This document shows, one piece after another, positions 1 to 9,529 of a DNA stretch of 32,019 bases. The DNA is taken from assembly GCA_011389885.1 (NCBI GenBank), contig JAABTK010000056.1, positions 1-32,019 on the forward strand. Reading direction: 5' to 3'. The position numbers and the translations under genes were made by a program. The stretch is from Gammaproteobacteria bacterium (GTDB lineage: Bacteria > Pseudomonadota > Gammaproteobacteria > Chromatiales > Chromatiaceae). Every line of letters begins with the position of its first letter. The stretch's first letter is position 1. A model generated the notes under the pieces. It did no database searches. It was not told the DNA's origin and worked only from the letters and a program-made list of their open reading frames with translations.

Positions 1-1400
<1,400 letters not shown>

Positions 1401-1404
<4 letters not shown>

Positions 1405-1775
1405 AACTGCCGCGCCCCCGCCACGCCCAGCCAGGCCGCGAATACGCAGGCCAGGACCGAGATCAGCGCATTTAAGACGGCCTTCAGCACCTGGGCCTGC
1501 TCCAGCAGGTTCAAGGTCTCCAGAGAGAAGGTGGAAAAGGTGGTGAAGGCCCCGAGCAGGCCCACCAGCAGCGCCGCGCGCCACTCGGGCCCCGCGGCCA
1601 GGCGCTCGATCAGCAGCACATACAGAAACCCCATCAGCAGCGAGCCGAGCAGGTTCACCGCCAGGGTGCCATAGGGGAAGCCGCGCCCGAGCCAGGCATA
1701 GACCCCGCTGGACAGCCAGTAGCGCAACACCGCGCCCAAGGCGCCGCCGCCCGCAATCATCAGAATCTGCGCCAT
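1401..1775 (-). CDS. crcB: Fluoride ion channel CrcB/FluC
   Basis: A 124-residue inner-membrane protein with four hydrophobic segments, the usual size of Fluc channels. These work as dual-topology dimers and let fluoride leave the cell. Diagnostic motifs are GGALGAVLRYWLS at the N-terminus, NLLGSLLMGFL in the second helix, and GLLGAFTTFSTFSLE in the third. The last contains the conserved Phe residues and the TTFSTFS stretch that forms the central sodium site. The ATG at 1775 was chosen because the protein then begins at MAQILMIAGGG, like the family; upstream in-frame sequence is repeat-derived and unlike any Fluc. No fluoride riboswitch was recognised upstream. A TACAAT box lies on the minus strand at 1821-1816, but no good -35 accompanies it. 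Confidence 0.95.
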
Positions 1776-1888
1776 GTACCGAACCGCCGCCCGTCGTCCC
1801 CCTGGGAAAAGCGGTATTGTACACAATCTGCGGCTCGCCGCGGAGGAACACGGCGCGCGCAGGGCGGGGTCGGGTGCAGGCTTCCCCT

Positions 1889-2018
1889 GGTTCCCGCGCG
1901 CCGCGTGGGAACCCGGATGCACCGCGCTGCGGTGCGCCGGGGTCACCGCGGCGCGGTGAGGCTGCATCCCCACGCGGCGCGTGGGGACGAGGGGGTGCGG
2001 GGTCACCGCGGCGCGGTG
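1889..2018. repeat. Cluster of five GC-rich hairpins
   Basis: Five consecutive inverted repeats fill this gap: GGTTCCC (1889-1895) with GGGAACC (1907-1913); GCACCGC with GCGGTGC (1919-1935); TCACCGCG with CGCGGTGA (1943-1959); TCCCCACGCG with CGCGTGGGGA (1967-1987); and CACCGCG with CGCGGTG (2004-2018). Several share the core CGCGGCGCG, so they are probably degenerate copies of one palindromic repeat. The cluster lies upstream of crcB and downstream of the fusion gene ending at 2100. The rest of the 1776-2099 gap shows no gene. No T-run follows any stem, so classical intrinsic termination is not supported. Confidence 0.75.
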
Positions 2019-2030
2019 GGGCGAGGGAAC

Positions 2031-2103
2031 CCCCTCTGCGCCTCTGCGGCCCTCTGCGCCCCTAAAGGCCGCTGTTTCCGTTCTTCGGGCGCGGGCGCGC
2101 TAG
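2031..2103. repeat. Solo arm of the dispersed repeat family
   Basis: This stretch has CTCTGCG-type motifs followed by CTGTTTCCGTTCTTCGG and a terminal GCGCGCTAG. It matches the right arms at 9940-9993, 6820-6846 and 18030-18075. Its terminal TAG overlaps the minus-strand stop codon (2102-2100) of the HlyD fusion gene. A convincing left arm was not found; sequence near 1845 is at best a decayed remnant. Confidence 0.65.
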
Positions 2104-4487
2104 GGCAGCCAGGACCAGACTTCGATGGTGAAGAAGCGCACCAACATGCGGGTGAAGGCCACGGCCAGGGGTTTTTCGCCGCCGTCGATCTTGGCGTAGC
2201 CGGTCATTTGGGTGCGCAGCAGGCTGTCGGCATTGCTCAGGCGGCTGCCCACCCGCACCACGCGCACGAAGGGGCTGTCGGGGTCTTCTTCCACCGTGGG
2301 GGCGATGCTGGTGACCTCGCCCCGAAACACTCGGGTGGGGTGGGCCCAGAGTTTGATTTCCACCGCCCGGCCGAGCCCGGTGTCGGCGACATCGGTTTCG
2401 GGGGTGAGGATTTCGGCCTCGATCGCGCGGTCGTCCTGAAGCTGGAGGATCAGATCGCCTTCGCGCACGAATTGCCCCAGCTTGCGATCCACCCGCGCGC
2501 TGGTGACTCGGCCGGCCATGGGGGCGATGATTTGCGTGCGGGCCAGCTCCGATTGCTGGTAATCCAGTTGCTCCTGCAAGCGCCGCAGCTCGGCGCGCAG
2601 GATGGCCGCCTCTTCTTCCCGCGGCGCGGCCTGCACCTGGGCCAGGTCCGCCTCGGCCACCGCCACTGCGGCCGCCGAGACCTCGGCATCGAGCACGCTT
2701 TTTTGGTACTCCAGGGCCGAGAGGGTGCCTTGCTGGTAGCCCGGGGTCAGCAGGTCCAATTGCTTCTTGGCGTGCCGCGCCTTTACCCGCGCCAGGTCCA
2801 GTTCGCGCTGCGTGGTGAGAATGGACTCGGCTCGGGCGCCGCTGAGTAGGAGCGCCAGCTCGGCGCGGTTCTTTTCCAAATCGGCCTCGATCAGCGCGAT
2901 GGCGTGGCGTTGCTCCCAATCGCTCAAGCGGGCCAGGGGCTGCCCCTGGTTCACCCATTCGCCTTCGCGCACCAGCACCGCGGTGACCTCGCCCGAGGCG
3001 CGCGCCCGCACCTCGGCCTGCTGCACCGGGTGGAGGGTGACGCCGCCGCTGATTTCGTAGGGATACGGCAATAGGCCGAGCGCGATTAAGAGACCGAAAA
3101 ACAGCAGCCAGAGCCAACGCTTGCGCTGGCGGGCGGGCGGCGGCGATGACGCCTCGGGGCCAAATTCGGCGGCCGGCGGCGGGGGGGCGGGCGACGCGGG
3201 CGGGTGCATCGGTTCGGCCCGGTCCGCCGGCGGCCCTTCCGCGGCGGACCCGCCCCGGCCTTGACCCTTGCGCCGCAGCCGCCCCAGGATCCAATGCGAC
3301 ACCAACGCCAACACGGCCAAAAACAGCACCACCCCGGCGCCCGAATAACGCGCCTCCAGCATGAGGGCGATAAAGATCAGCACCGAGCCCACCACGAAGG
3401 CCACGAAGCTCAGGCTGGCCAGGGCATAGGCCATCAAACCGCGGCGTTCGGCATCGCTCAGCGCCGCCGGCGGTTTGCGGCCCTTCAGGCGCATGCCCAG
3501 TAGCTTGAAGGCCTTTTCGCGCAGGTGCGGGATCTCGAAGTAGCTAATGAACCAGGCGTAGCCGTCGGCCTGCCACAGCGGATTGGCGGTGAACAAAAAG
3601 GCCCCCAGGCCCATGTGTCCGAGCAGCAGCGCATAGGTCCCGAGGCCGCTCACGCCGCGATAACTCCACTGCCAAACCAGGGTGCCAAGCACGAACAGCG
3701 CCAGCTTCACCAACAGCGCCGAGCCGAAGGTCCACAGCCGTTGCTCCCGCGGCAGGCCCCAAATGCTGCGCTTGTTGATCCAAAAACGCGGAATGACGCC
3801 AAAGGCCAGGCGGAACCCGAAATCCCGCACCGGCACCCCGTAATAGGCGCACACCGTGCCCTGCATCCACTTACTGAGCAGGTTCACCAGGAACAGCCCG
3901 ACCAGCACCATCAGCAGCGCCCCCAGGATGCCGGCCCCGCGCAACTGGCCGATGGCGCCCATGGTGAGCCGGTATGCGGGCTGGTGGTGAAACAGGCTCA
4001 GCAGCGCCAGCGGCACGCCCGGGATCAATAACCAGACCACATACCGCAGCGGCCGCAGCAGCTTGGCGAAGCGCAGGAACAGGCGGTCGGGATTGAAGAA
4101 ACGCCAGCGATAGGGGTCGGCCCGACGGCTGCGCGGGGGCTTGCGGGGCGGCTCGGGGGCCGTGGGCGCGGCGGCTGCGGTCTCTTCGGCCAACGCCCCT
4201 GCGGGCGTCGGTTCTAGCAGCCCGTAGGCCTCCATTTGGGCATAGAAGGCGCGCAAATCGCCGTCATCGATGGCGATATCGAAGCGCTCGCGAAAGGCCT
4301 CGCGGATGGCCGCGCAATCGCGCCGCCCGTCGAGCTGGCGGCATAGGAACACCTCCTGCTCGCCCAGCTCGAACAGACTGCCCGCCGCCGGATCTTGAAT
4401 CACCAGGCGCGGGTTGTCCTCCGAGTCGTCGGAAAACGGGCTCACCGTCAAATCGGGGCGAAAACGCTTGGAGGCGAAACAGGGCAT
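2100..4487 (-). CDS. PqqD-like / degenerate M50 / HlyD fusion membrane protein
   Basis: A 795-residue fusion. Residues 20-95 resemble a PqqD-like peptide-recognition domain. Residues about 145-405 are a polytopic segment of the M50 (site-2 protease) type. A Pro-rich linker (410-455), one membrane helix (about 457-474) and a HlyD-type periplasmic adaptor follow, with split lipoyl halves (near 499-521 and APMAGRVTSARVD further on) around a coiled coil. Family members pair peptide handling with export adaptors. The position of the zinc motif HExxH, just before YYGVPVRDFGFRL, reads SKWMQ at residues 205-209, so both His and the Glu are gone. The later NPLWQADGY (302-310), matching the third zinc-ligand region, is kept. 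It is therefore probably an inactive pseudo-protease scaffold. No ABC transporter, TolC or radical-SAM gene is adjacent. It is divergent from the VCBS gene, and its stop lies in a repeat arm. Confidence 0.85.
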   Translation of the reverse strand: MPCFASKRFRPDLTVSPFSDDSEDNPRLVIQDPAAGSLFELGEQEVFLCRQLDGRRDCAAIREAFRERFDIAIDDGDLRAFYAQMEAYGLLEPTPAGALAEETAAAAPTAPEPPRKPPRSRRADPYRWRFFNPDRLFLRFAKLLRPLRYVVWLLIPGVPLALLSLFHHQPAYRLTMGAIGQLRGAGILGALLMVLVGLFLVNLLSKWMQGTVCAYYGVPVRDFGFRLAFGVIPRFWINKRSIWGLPREQRLWTFGSALLVKLALFVLGTLVWQWSYRGVSGLGTYALLLGHMGLGAFLFTANPLWQADGYAWFISYFEIPHLREKAFKLLGMRLKGRKPPAALSDAERRGLMAYALASLSFVAFVVGSVLIFIALMLEARYSGAGVVLFLAVLALVSHWILGRLRRKGQGRGGSAAEGPPADRAEPMHPPASPAPPPPAAEFGPEASSPPPARQRKRWLWLLFFGLLIALGLLPYPYEISGGVTLHPVQQAEVRARASGEVTAVLVREGEWVNQGQPLARLSDWEQRHAIALIEADLEKNRAELALLLSGARAESILTTQRELDLARVKARHAKKQLDLLTPGYQQGTLSALEYQKSVLDAEVSAAAVAVAEADLAQVQAAPREEEAAILRAELRRLQEQLDYQQSELARTQIIAPMAGRVTSARVDRKLGQFVREGDLILQLQDDRAIEAEILTPETDVADTGLGRAVEIKLWAHPTRVFRGEVTSIAPTVEEDPDSPFVRVVRVGSRLSNADSLLRTQMTGYAKIDGGEKPLAVAFTRMLVRFFTIEVWSWLP

Positions 4488-4597
4488 AGGCTAGGCTTGC
4501 AAGCAGATGGGCCGGCAAGTATTGGCGCTGTAACCCAATGAGTCAACGCCCGCTGTTCGACGTTCCCAAAACCGCGCTAGCGAGCTATATTTACGCT

Positions 4598-6583
4598 ATG
4601 TTTAAAAATTCGATTTCGCTCGCCCGTCGCCTTGTCCAACCCCGGCTGGCGGCCTTCTGCCTTCTGCCGGTGCTGCTTTGGGCGCTCGGCCAGCCGCGCG
4701 CAGACACCCTGTTCCAACGCCAGGCCGTCCCCGGCATTACCGACTACGCCGCCGGCACCGGGGGGCTGGCCCTGGCGGACCTGGACGGCGACGGGCGCAT
4801 CGACATCCTGAGCGTGCATGATGGCGCCCAAACCCTGCGCCTGTGGCTCAACGCGGGCGGATTCCGCTTCACCCAGCACCCGCTACAGATCCTCGACAGC
4901 GGCTTCACGGCCGATGCGCTGGGCCCCGGGGCGGGGATTCCGAACCTGGCGGACTTCAACGGCGACGGCCTGCTGGACATTTACCTCACGCGCGCCCGCG
5001 GTCGGGCGGAATCCCCCTCGCCGGGCAACAACCTGCTGCTGGCCGAGGGCCGCTTTGACACCTTTCGCGACCGCGCCGAGGCGCTCGGGGTGCGCAACTT
5101 CGGCAGCTACAGCCGCCAGTCGGCCATTGGCGACGTCAACGGCGACGGCTGGCTGGACATCGCGGTGGGGGCCGACAACATCGGCGACACCCGCCCCGGG
5201 CTGCCGCTGCACCGACTCTATGTATTCGAGCCCGCCGCCGACGGCGGTTTCACCCAGGGCGTTTTCGCCGACATCGGCGGCAGCGCGCTAATCCCCGGCT
5301 TCGGCGGCCCCTTCGCCTGCGACTCGGACCAGGACCGGGCCGGGCCGGGCCTGCTGCTGCGCGACCTGGACGACGACGGCGACCTGGACCTGGTGCAGAG
5401 CTACCACAACGATATGAACCGCGCGCGCTGGGACGACCCCTGCGCCGCGGGCGAATACCGCTTCGGCGTGGCCAGTTGGCGCAACCTGCTGCGCGAAACC
5501 GGAGAGTTCCGCTTCGAGCCGGTGTACGACAACGGCCTGGCGGAACACGGCCGCATGCGCTACGACCCGGTGCGCGGACACTATGTGCCGCTCAAGCACA
5601 GCATCGGCCTGCCCTATTTGAGCGCCGGCGACGTAAACAACGACGGCCGGCCCGATTTGCTCGCCGTGGGGCCAACCGACCCCGAGTGGCATGTGCAATC
5701 GGACCCGGTGGCGGCGCGGTTTTGGCTGAATCGAGGCGAATTCCGCTTTCGCCAAGCCACCGCGGCCGCCGGCCTGGGGCCTCTGAACTGGACCTACCGC
5801 CGCTGGGAGCGCTTCTTCGATACCCAATTGCCGCGCTTTCCGCTCATCGCCCAAACCGCCTGCGCCCAATCCAACCAAAGGCCCCTGTGCCAAGACCTGC
5901 CCCTGCAGGCCCACCAATTCTACTTCGGCGACGCCCTGTTCGCGGACTTCAACAACGACGGCTGGCTGGACCTATTGGTCACCGACCGGCATGAAATCGA
6001 CGGCGCCTGGGACGACCTGCGCAATGTGCTGTTCTTGAACCGCGGCGGCAAGGGCTTCACCCCGATCCCGCCGGGGCTTTCCGGGCTCGACGCCAGCGGC
6101 ATCACGGTGGAGGCGGCGGACTTCGACGGCGACGGCCTGCTCGACCTTTACCTGGCCGCCGACCCGCGCAATTCCTACAAGCTGCCCGACCCGGCCCTGC
6201 CCGAGCGCCGCTTTCAGGACAAAATCTACCGCAATACCGGGGCCTTCGGCGCAAGCGAAAACCACTGGTTGAGTCTGCGCCTCGAAGGCCAGCCCCAGCG
6301 CCGGCTCATCGGCGCCCGGGTGCGGGTTTTCCAACCCCTCGACTCCGGCTGCGGGGCCGGCCCCCTGCTCGGCGCCCGCGCCTATTTCGGCGCCCGCAGT
6401 TATAAATCCGCCGCGCCCTTCGCGCTGCATTTCGGCCTCGGCCCGCACGCGCAGGCGGACATCGAGGTGCGCCTACCCGACGGCGAGCGCCACTGCTTTG
6501 CCGCCCGCCACGCCGATCAGGAATGGACCCTGGATCTGAGCGCCGCGGCTGCGCAGGACTCCGCCGCCGAACACGCAAGGTAA
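4598..6583 (+). CDS. Secreted VCBS/FG-GAP repeat protein with ASPIC/UnbV C-terminus
   Basis: A 661-residue exported protein (CRTAC1-like). From the ATG at 4598 the N-terminus is a signal peptide: MFKNSISLARR, then a hydrophobic stretch ending LLWALGQPRAD. An in-frame ATG at 4538 would put 20 extra residues before it, so the downstream start is preferred; neither has a strong ribosome-binding site. The body has at least seven calcium-loop motifs of the DxDxDG type (DLDGDGRID, DFNGDGLLD, DVNGDGWLD, DLDDDGDLD, DVNNDGRPD, DFNNDGWLD, DFDGDGLLD), as in beta-propeller FG-GAP proteins. The C-terminus (NHWLSLRLEG, GARVRVF, LHFGLGPHAQADIEVRLPDG) matches ASPIC/UnbV. The role is probably extracellular and calcium-dependent, in adhesion or carbohydrate binding; no enzyme activity is visible. 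It is divergent from the HlyD fusion gene. Confidence 0.88.
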   Translation: MFKNSISLARRLVQPRLAAFCLLPVLLWALGQPRADTLFQRQAVPGITDYAAGTGGLALADLDGDGRIDILSVHDGAQTLRLWLNAGGFRFTQHPLQILDSGFTADALGPGAGIPNLADFNGDGLLDIYLTRARGRAESPSPGNNLLLAEGRFDTFRDRAEALGVRNFGSYSRQSAIGDVNGDGWLDIAVGADNIGDTRPGLPLHRLYVFEPAADGGFTQGVFADIGGSALIPGFGGPFACDSDQDRAGPGLLLRDLDDDGDLDLVQSYHNDMNRARWDDPCAAGEYRFGVASWRNLLRETGEFRFEPVYDNGLAEHGRMRYDPVRGHYVPLKHSIGLPYLSAGDVNNDGRPDLLAVGPTDPEWHVQSDPVAARFWLNRGEFRFRQATAAAGLGPLNWTYRRWERFFDTQLPRFPLIAQTACAQSNQRPLCQDLPLQAHQFYFGDALFADFNNDGWLDLLVTDRHEIDGAWDDLRNVLFLNRGGKGFTPIPPGLSGLDASGITVEAADFDGDGLLDLYLAADPRNSYKLPDPALPERRFQDKIYRNTGAFGASENHWLSLRLEGQPQRRLIGARVRVFQPLDSGCGAGPLLGARAYFGARSYKSAAPFALHFGLGPHAQADIEVRLPDGERHCFAARHADQEWTLDLSAAAAQDSAAEHAR

Positions 6584-6596
6584 GCCCTTGCGCGCC

Positions 6597-6846
6597 GACC
6601 TGTGCCAATAACGGAAACAACGCCATTCAGGAACGCAGAGGGCGCAAAGGAACGCAGAGGGCGCGGAGGATGGGCAAAGGCGCCCCCCGGTCATTGGCTT
6701 TGGTCGCGCTCTAATCAGCGCCGCGCCCTCCAAAATATCCTCCCCCGCGGCGGTTGAGGCTTGAGCCGATGCGAGCGGAGCCGCCAAGCCCGGCTACAGC
6801 CTCAACCCCCAAGTTTTTTTCCGTTACTTCGGCGCAGGCATACTAG
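6597..6846. repeat. Dispersed repeat element, both ends recognisable
   Basis: The left arm (about 6597-6660) contains AACGGAAACAACGCCATTC and repeated GCAGAGGGCGC units. The right end (about 6815-6846) reads TTCCGTTACTTCGGCGCAG and ends ACTAG, an inverted version of the left end. The interior (6745-6812) contains TTGAGGCTTGAGCC and CTACAGCCTCAACCC, a segment also found in the copies at 17757 and 22197. The element begins about 15 bp after the stop codon of the VCBS gene. No open frame of its own is credible. Confidence 0.7.
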
Positions 6847-7146
6847 GGCCTTCGATCCCCCTAACATTTTCGTCGCAAACTGCTACAATTAAATGTAACA
6901 ATCGGCCGCCGAAATAACAAAAACACGGCGGCGTTCCAATAAGGCGAAATTGGCGTTTTTAATAAACCACTGCGTAGTTTTCCCTAAATCGACATCGGGA
7001 TTTCCCGAATAAAAAAACAGCAAACCCGTCTTTGGGCGGCGCTGCATCGGTCGAGGGTGAAAAACAGACGAAGATGGCGAACTAGCGCACCAAACGCCCC
7101 AGGCCCGCGCTCCTGTTGTAACTAAGCCGACTACCAGAGGAAACCC
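6847..7146 (+). promoter_or_regulatory. Upstream region of the DUF4388-like gene with a 14-bp palindrome
   Basis: No gene is seen here. The region is less GC-rich than its surroundings. A TACAAT box at 6884-6889 is a possible -10 without a convincing -35. A perfect palindrome, TCGGGATTTCCCGA (6995-7008), is a candidate operator or hairpin. A purine-rich AGAGGAAA just before 7147 is the ribosome-binding site. The exact promoter is unresolved. Confidence 0.35.
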
Positions 7147-7758
7147 ATGAGTTACGTCATCAAAGAATACGCGCAACTGCTCTCAGTCCTCCACCGTATG
7201 GTCGAGCGGAAAAAGACAGGAACGCTGTTCATTCGCAGCAATCAAAACCGACTAGCGGTGATTGCCATCGAAAGCGGCGCCATTAACTTCATTTCGTATG
7301 GCGCGAAACGCGGTCTGGCGGCCGTGCCGCTGATTCGCGACATCGAAGCCGGCACCTTTCAAATCACCAAGAGCGCAGACACCTTCGACCCTTGCGACTT
7401 GCCCGAAACCGGCGAGATGTTGCAGTTGCTCGGCGAAGAAGCGGACACCATTCACGAGCTGGTGCAAGACATCGCCCTGACCACCGCCTCCGAGAACAGT
7501 GAGTCTTTCAACACCCGCGCTACGCTAAAGTCCCTATGTAGTCTACTGGAGAATTACCTGGGTCCCATCGCCTCCATGGTCTGCGAGGAACGGCTGGACA
7601 CCATCGGCCCGCAACTGGACATCCTGGAACTGCAACGCATCGTGAGGGAACTGGCGAACGAGATCGACGACCCCGAAGAGGCGCAGGAATTCATCAGCCT
7701 CGCGCATGACGCCTTTCCTGCACTGGGCAAGAGCCCCGGGCAACGGGCCAGCGCCTGA
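7147..7758 (+). CDS. DUF4388-like regulatory protein
   Basis: A 203-residue soluble protein. The N-terminal 80 residues (GTLFIRSNQNRLAVIAIESG, INFISYGAKRG, IEAGTFQI) resemble the DUF4388/PATAN-type domain seen in bacterial signalling proteins. After an acidic linker, residues about 125-190 (LCSLLENYLGPIASMVCEE followed by LELQRIVRELANEIDD) look like the short helical domain found at the ends of some kinases and DUF4388 proteins. No membrane segment or catalytic motif is visible. The ATG follows AGAGGAAACCC, a good ribosome-binding site. It converges on the haem-sensor gene at 7928. A role in intracellular signalling is inferred from domain type and context only. Confidence 0.7.
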   Translation: MSYVIKEYAQLLSVLHRMVERKKTGTLFIRSNQNRLAVIAIESGAINFISYGAKRGLAAVPLIRDIEAGTFQITKSADTFDPCDLPETGEMLQLLGEEADTIHELVQDIALTTASENSESFNTRATLKSLCSLLENYLGPIASMVCEERLDTIGPQLDILELQRIVRELANEIDDPEEAQEFISLAHDAFPALGKSPGQRASA

Positions 7759-7769
7759 GCGACCTCGCC

Positions 7770-7822
7770 GGGGCCGGAATCAAGTCCGGGCCCCGCACGG
7801 GGCGCGGCCTTCGCGGCGCCCC
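7770..7822. terminator. Two hairpins between convergent genes
   Basis: GGGGCCGGA (7770-7778) pairs with TCCGGGCCCC (7785-7794) with one bulge. GGGGCGC (7799-7805) pairs with GCGCCCC (7816-7822). They follow the stop of the plus-strand gene at 7758 and precede the minus-strand gene ending at 7928, where a bidirectional terminator would be expected. No T-run follows, so the call is tentative. Confidence 0.35.
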
Positions 7823-7927
7823 CTGGGCGCCGAGCCAAGCCGCTTAACAACTGCTTTGCGCCCTTCGCGTCTCCTTCGCGGTGTTGGCGTTATCAGCGCC
7901 TGGTGCGCAGCGCTAATCGCCCGCGGC

Positions 7928-8830
7928 TCATTTGCGCAACCGCTTCATCGCAGAGGCGAAGCTACGCCGCAGGAGTTCGACCTCGCGCGCCAACTGGCCA
8001 ATTTCATCGTCCCGCTTGACCTCCACCTCGTGCTCGATATGACCCTTGGTCACCGCCTGCACCGTGTCGCGCAGCTCCAGCACCGGATTGATCAATGAGC
8101 GCCGCACCAATAGATTCACCACGATGAAAATCAACGCAAAGATCAGCGTCAGCAGGCCGATTACATAGCTGCTACGCATGAGCGTCAGCGCGTTGACATT
8201 GGCCAGCGGCACCGCCACGGTGTTGATGCCCACTACCTTGCCCAGCTCATAGTTGTAGCCGCTTTTGGTGCCGTATTCGCCGGTGATCTGGTCCGAAGTC
8301 AGCTCGGGCTCGCCATGGCAGCGCATGCAACCGGGCTTGCTCACCATGGGCGCGGAAGACACCAATACGCGTTGACCGTCGAGCCGGCCTTCGCGTTCAA
8401 TCACCTGCAGGTCGCGATTTTTGCGAAACTGCGCCAGCAGTTCCATTTCCAGCGGCTTGGGCAGATTGGAGGGATTGAGCGGGTTGTCCGAGCTGGTGCG
8501 GATATGATAATCCGGGTACAGGCCCGCGAAGTGCCGCGCCACGTCCGAAATCGCCACCACGCCCGAAAAGCCCGGAGCGAAAAAGATGTCGTTTTCCATA
8601 AAAAACGGACGCAAGGTCCCGCCCACATAGCCGCGGATGGCCTTGCCCATGCCGACCAGCAGGCCGAGTTCGTTCTCCGCCTGGGCGTACACCTGTTGCT
8701 TGGTCATCCAGTAAACGGCCGGCGCGCTTAGGGCCACGCTGCCGAGATACAGCACGAACAGCGCCCAGTTGAATCGCCGGATTACGCTGCCTTTGAAGGC
8801 GCCGGCCGCAGGATTTTTTGATTTTGACAT
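7928..8830 (-). CDS. Membrane haem sensor, DUF3365 (Tll0287-like) plus HAMP, no output domain
   Basis: A 300-residue inner-membrane protein. From the ATG at 8830 it has a short basic cytoplasmic tail, a first membrane helix (about 21-42), a periplasmic DUF3365 domain with a c-type haem motif CMRCH (Cys168, Cys171, His172), a second membrane helix (about 222-243) and a HAMP domain (about 245-296, with NPVLELRDTVQAVTKG and DEIGQLAREVELL). The protein stops at once after HAMP, so there is no kinase, cyclase or methyl-accepting module. The start was chosen because GGGAGGGG lies 4-11 bases upstream; an in-frame ATG at 8893 lacks such a site. DUF3365 domains sense redox or gases in related receptors. 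Here the partner that carries the signal onward is unknown. Confidence 0.85.
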   Translation of the reverse strand: MSKSKNPAAGAFKGSVIRRFNWALFVLYLGSVALSAPAVYWMTKQQVYAQAENELGLLVGMGKAIRGYVGGTLRPFFMENDIFFAPGFSGVVAISDVARHFAGLYPDYHIRTSSDNPLNPSNLPKPLEMELLAQFRKNRDLQVIEREGRLDGQRVLVSSAPMVSKPGCMRCHGEPELTSDQITGEYGTKSGYNYELGKVVGINTVAVPLANVNALTLMRSSYVIGLLTLIFALIFIVVNLLVRRSLINPVLELRDTVQAVTKGHIEHEVEVKRDDEIGQLAREVELLRRSFASAMKRLRK

Positions 8831-9109
8831 CTTACCCCTCCCGATCATGGGCGGACCGAACGTGGTTACGCCGCATAGCTTATACGATACCAAATGCCGC
8901 TACCGGATAACAATCCGCGTATTCCCTTAATACGAAAAGAATTGTATTCGAATATTAGAAATTTAAAAAGCGCCAAACAACCATCATAACTTGCGAAAAT
9001 CTCGATTCCGCGGCATATTGAAAACATTCGTAGCAGCTTATAAGATTTCGAGCCGCTTTGACCGCTGCTATCGCCCCAGAAGAACGCCTTACTATAAAGG
9101 AGTGCTCTA

Positions 9110-9520
9110 ATGAGTCAGTTGTTTTCGCCCGAGTGGACCCAAGAGCTTGCAACGCTTTGGAACAAAGACCTGCAAATGCGGGAAGATCTCGGGTCTATCG
9201 AGTTCAGCGCCTGTGTCGGCTTCGGCATGATTTCAGAGCAAACCCCACGGGTGGCCATGCATATTGAGGACGGGATCGTGCATCAGGTGGAGGTTTTTCA
9301 GCGCCAAGCGCTGGATTGGGACGTGCGGGCCGATGAAGACGACTGGCGAGACTGGCTGGAACACGGCTTCGGGCTGGAGCGCCTAGGGGTGATGACCTCT
9401 TCCGGGCGGCTTCAGTTCATGCAGGGCGAACACCGAAAAATGCTTCGCAACCAGGCCATGGCCCGCTCCTTCCTGCGGGTGTTCGAGCTGATGGCGCGCG
9501 TCAAGACCACTGACCCCTAG
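9110..9520 (+). CDS. SCP2-like sterol-carrier domain protein
   Basis: A 136-residue soluble protein resembling the small SCP2/COG3255 family. It has the opening LFSPEWTQELATLWN, a strand-rich middle (RVAMHIEDGIVHQVEVF), a DDWRDWLEHG helix and the closing MTSSGRLQFMQGEHRKMLRN with a final helix. Such proteins hold hydrophobic ligands, but the ligand here is unknown. AAAGGAG lies 7 bases before the ATG. It is divergent from the haem-sensor gene over a 279-bp AT-rich gap. TTGAAA at 9018-9023 and TATAAG at 9039-9044 could be a promoter with a short 15-bp spacer. The family call is by pattern only and could be a distant relative. Confidence 0.65.
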   Translation: MSQLFSPEWTQELATLWNKDLQMREDLGSIEFSACVGFGMISEQTPRVAMHIEDGIVHQVEVFQRQALDWDVRADEDDWRDWLEHGFGLERLGVMTSSGRLQFMQGEHRKMLRNQAMARSFLRVFELMARVKTTDP

Positions 9521-9529
9521 TCGCCTAAT

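Noticed and set aside
4538-4597. Earlier ATG of the VCBS gene
   Set aside because: It would put 20 residues before a complete signal peptide.
7835-7925. Another copy of the dispersed repeat
   Set aside because: CTTTGCGCCCTTCGCG and GGCGTTATCAGCGCC are similar in style, but the characteristic ends are absent; at best a heavily decayed remnant.
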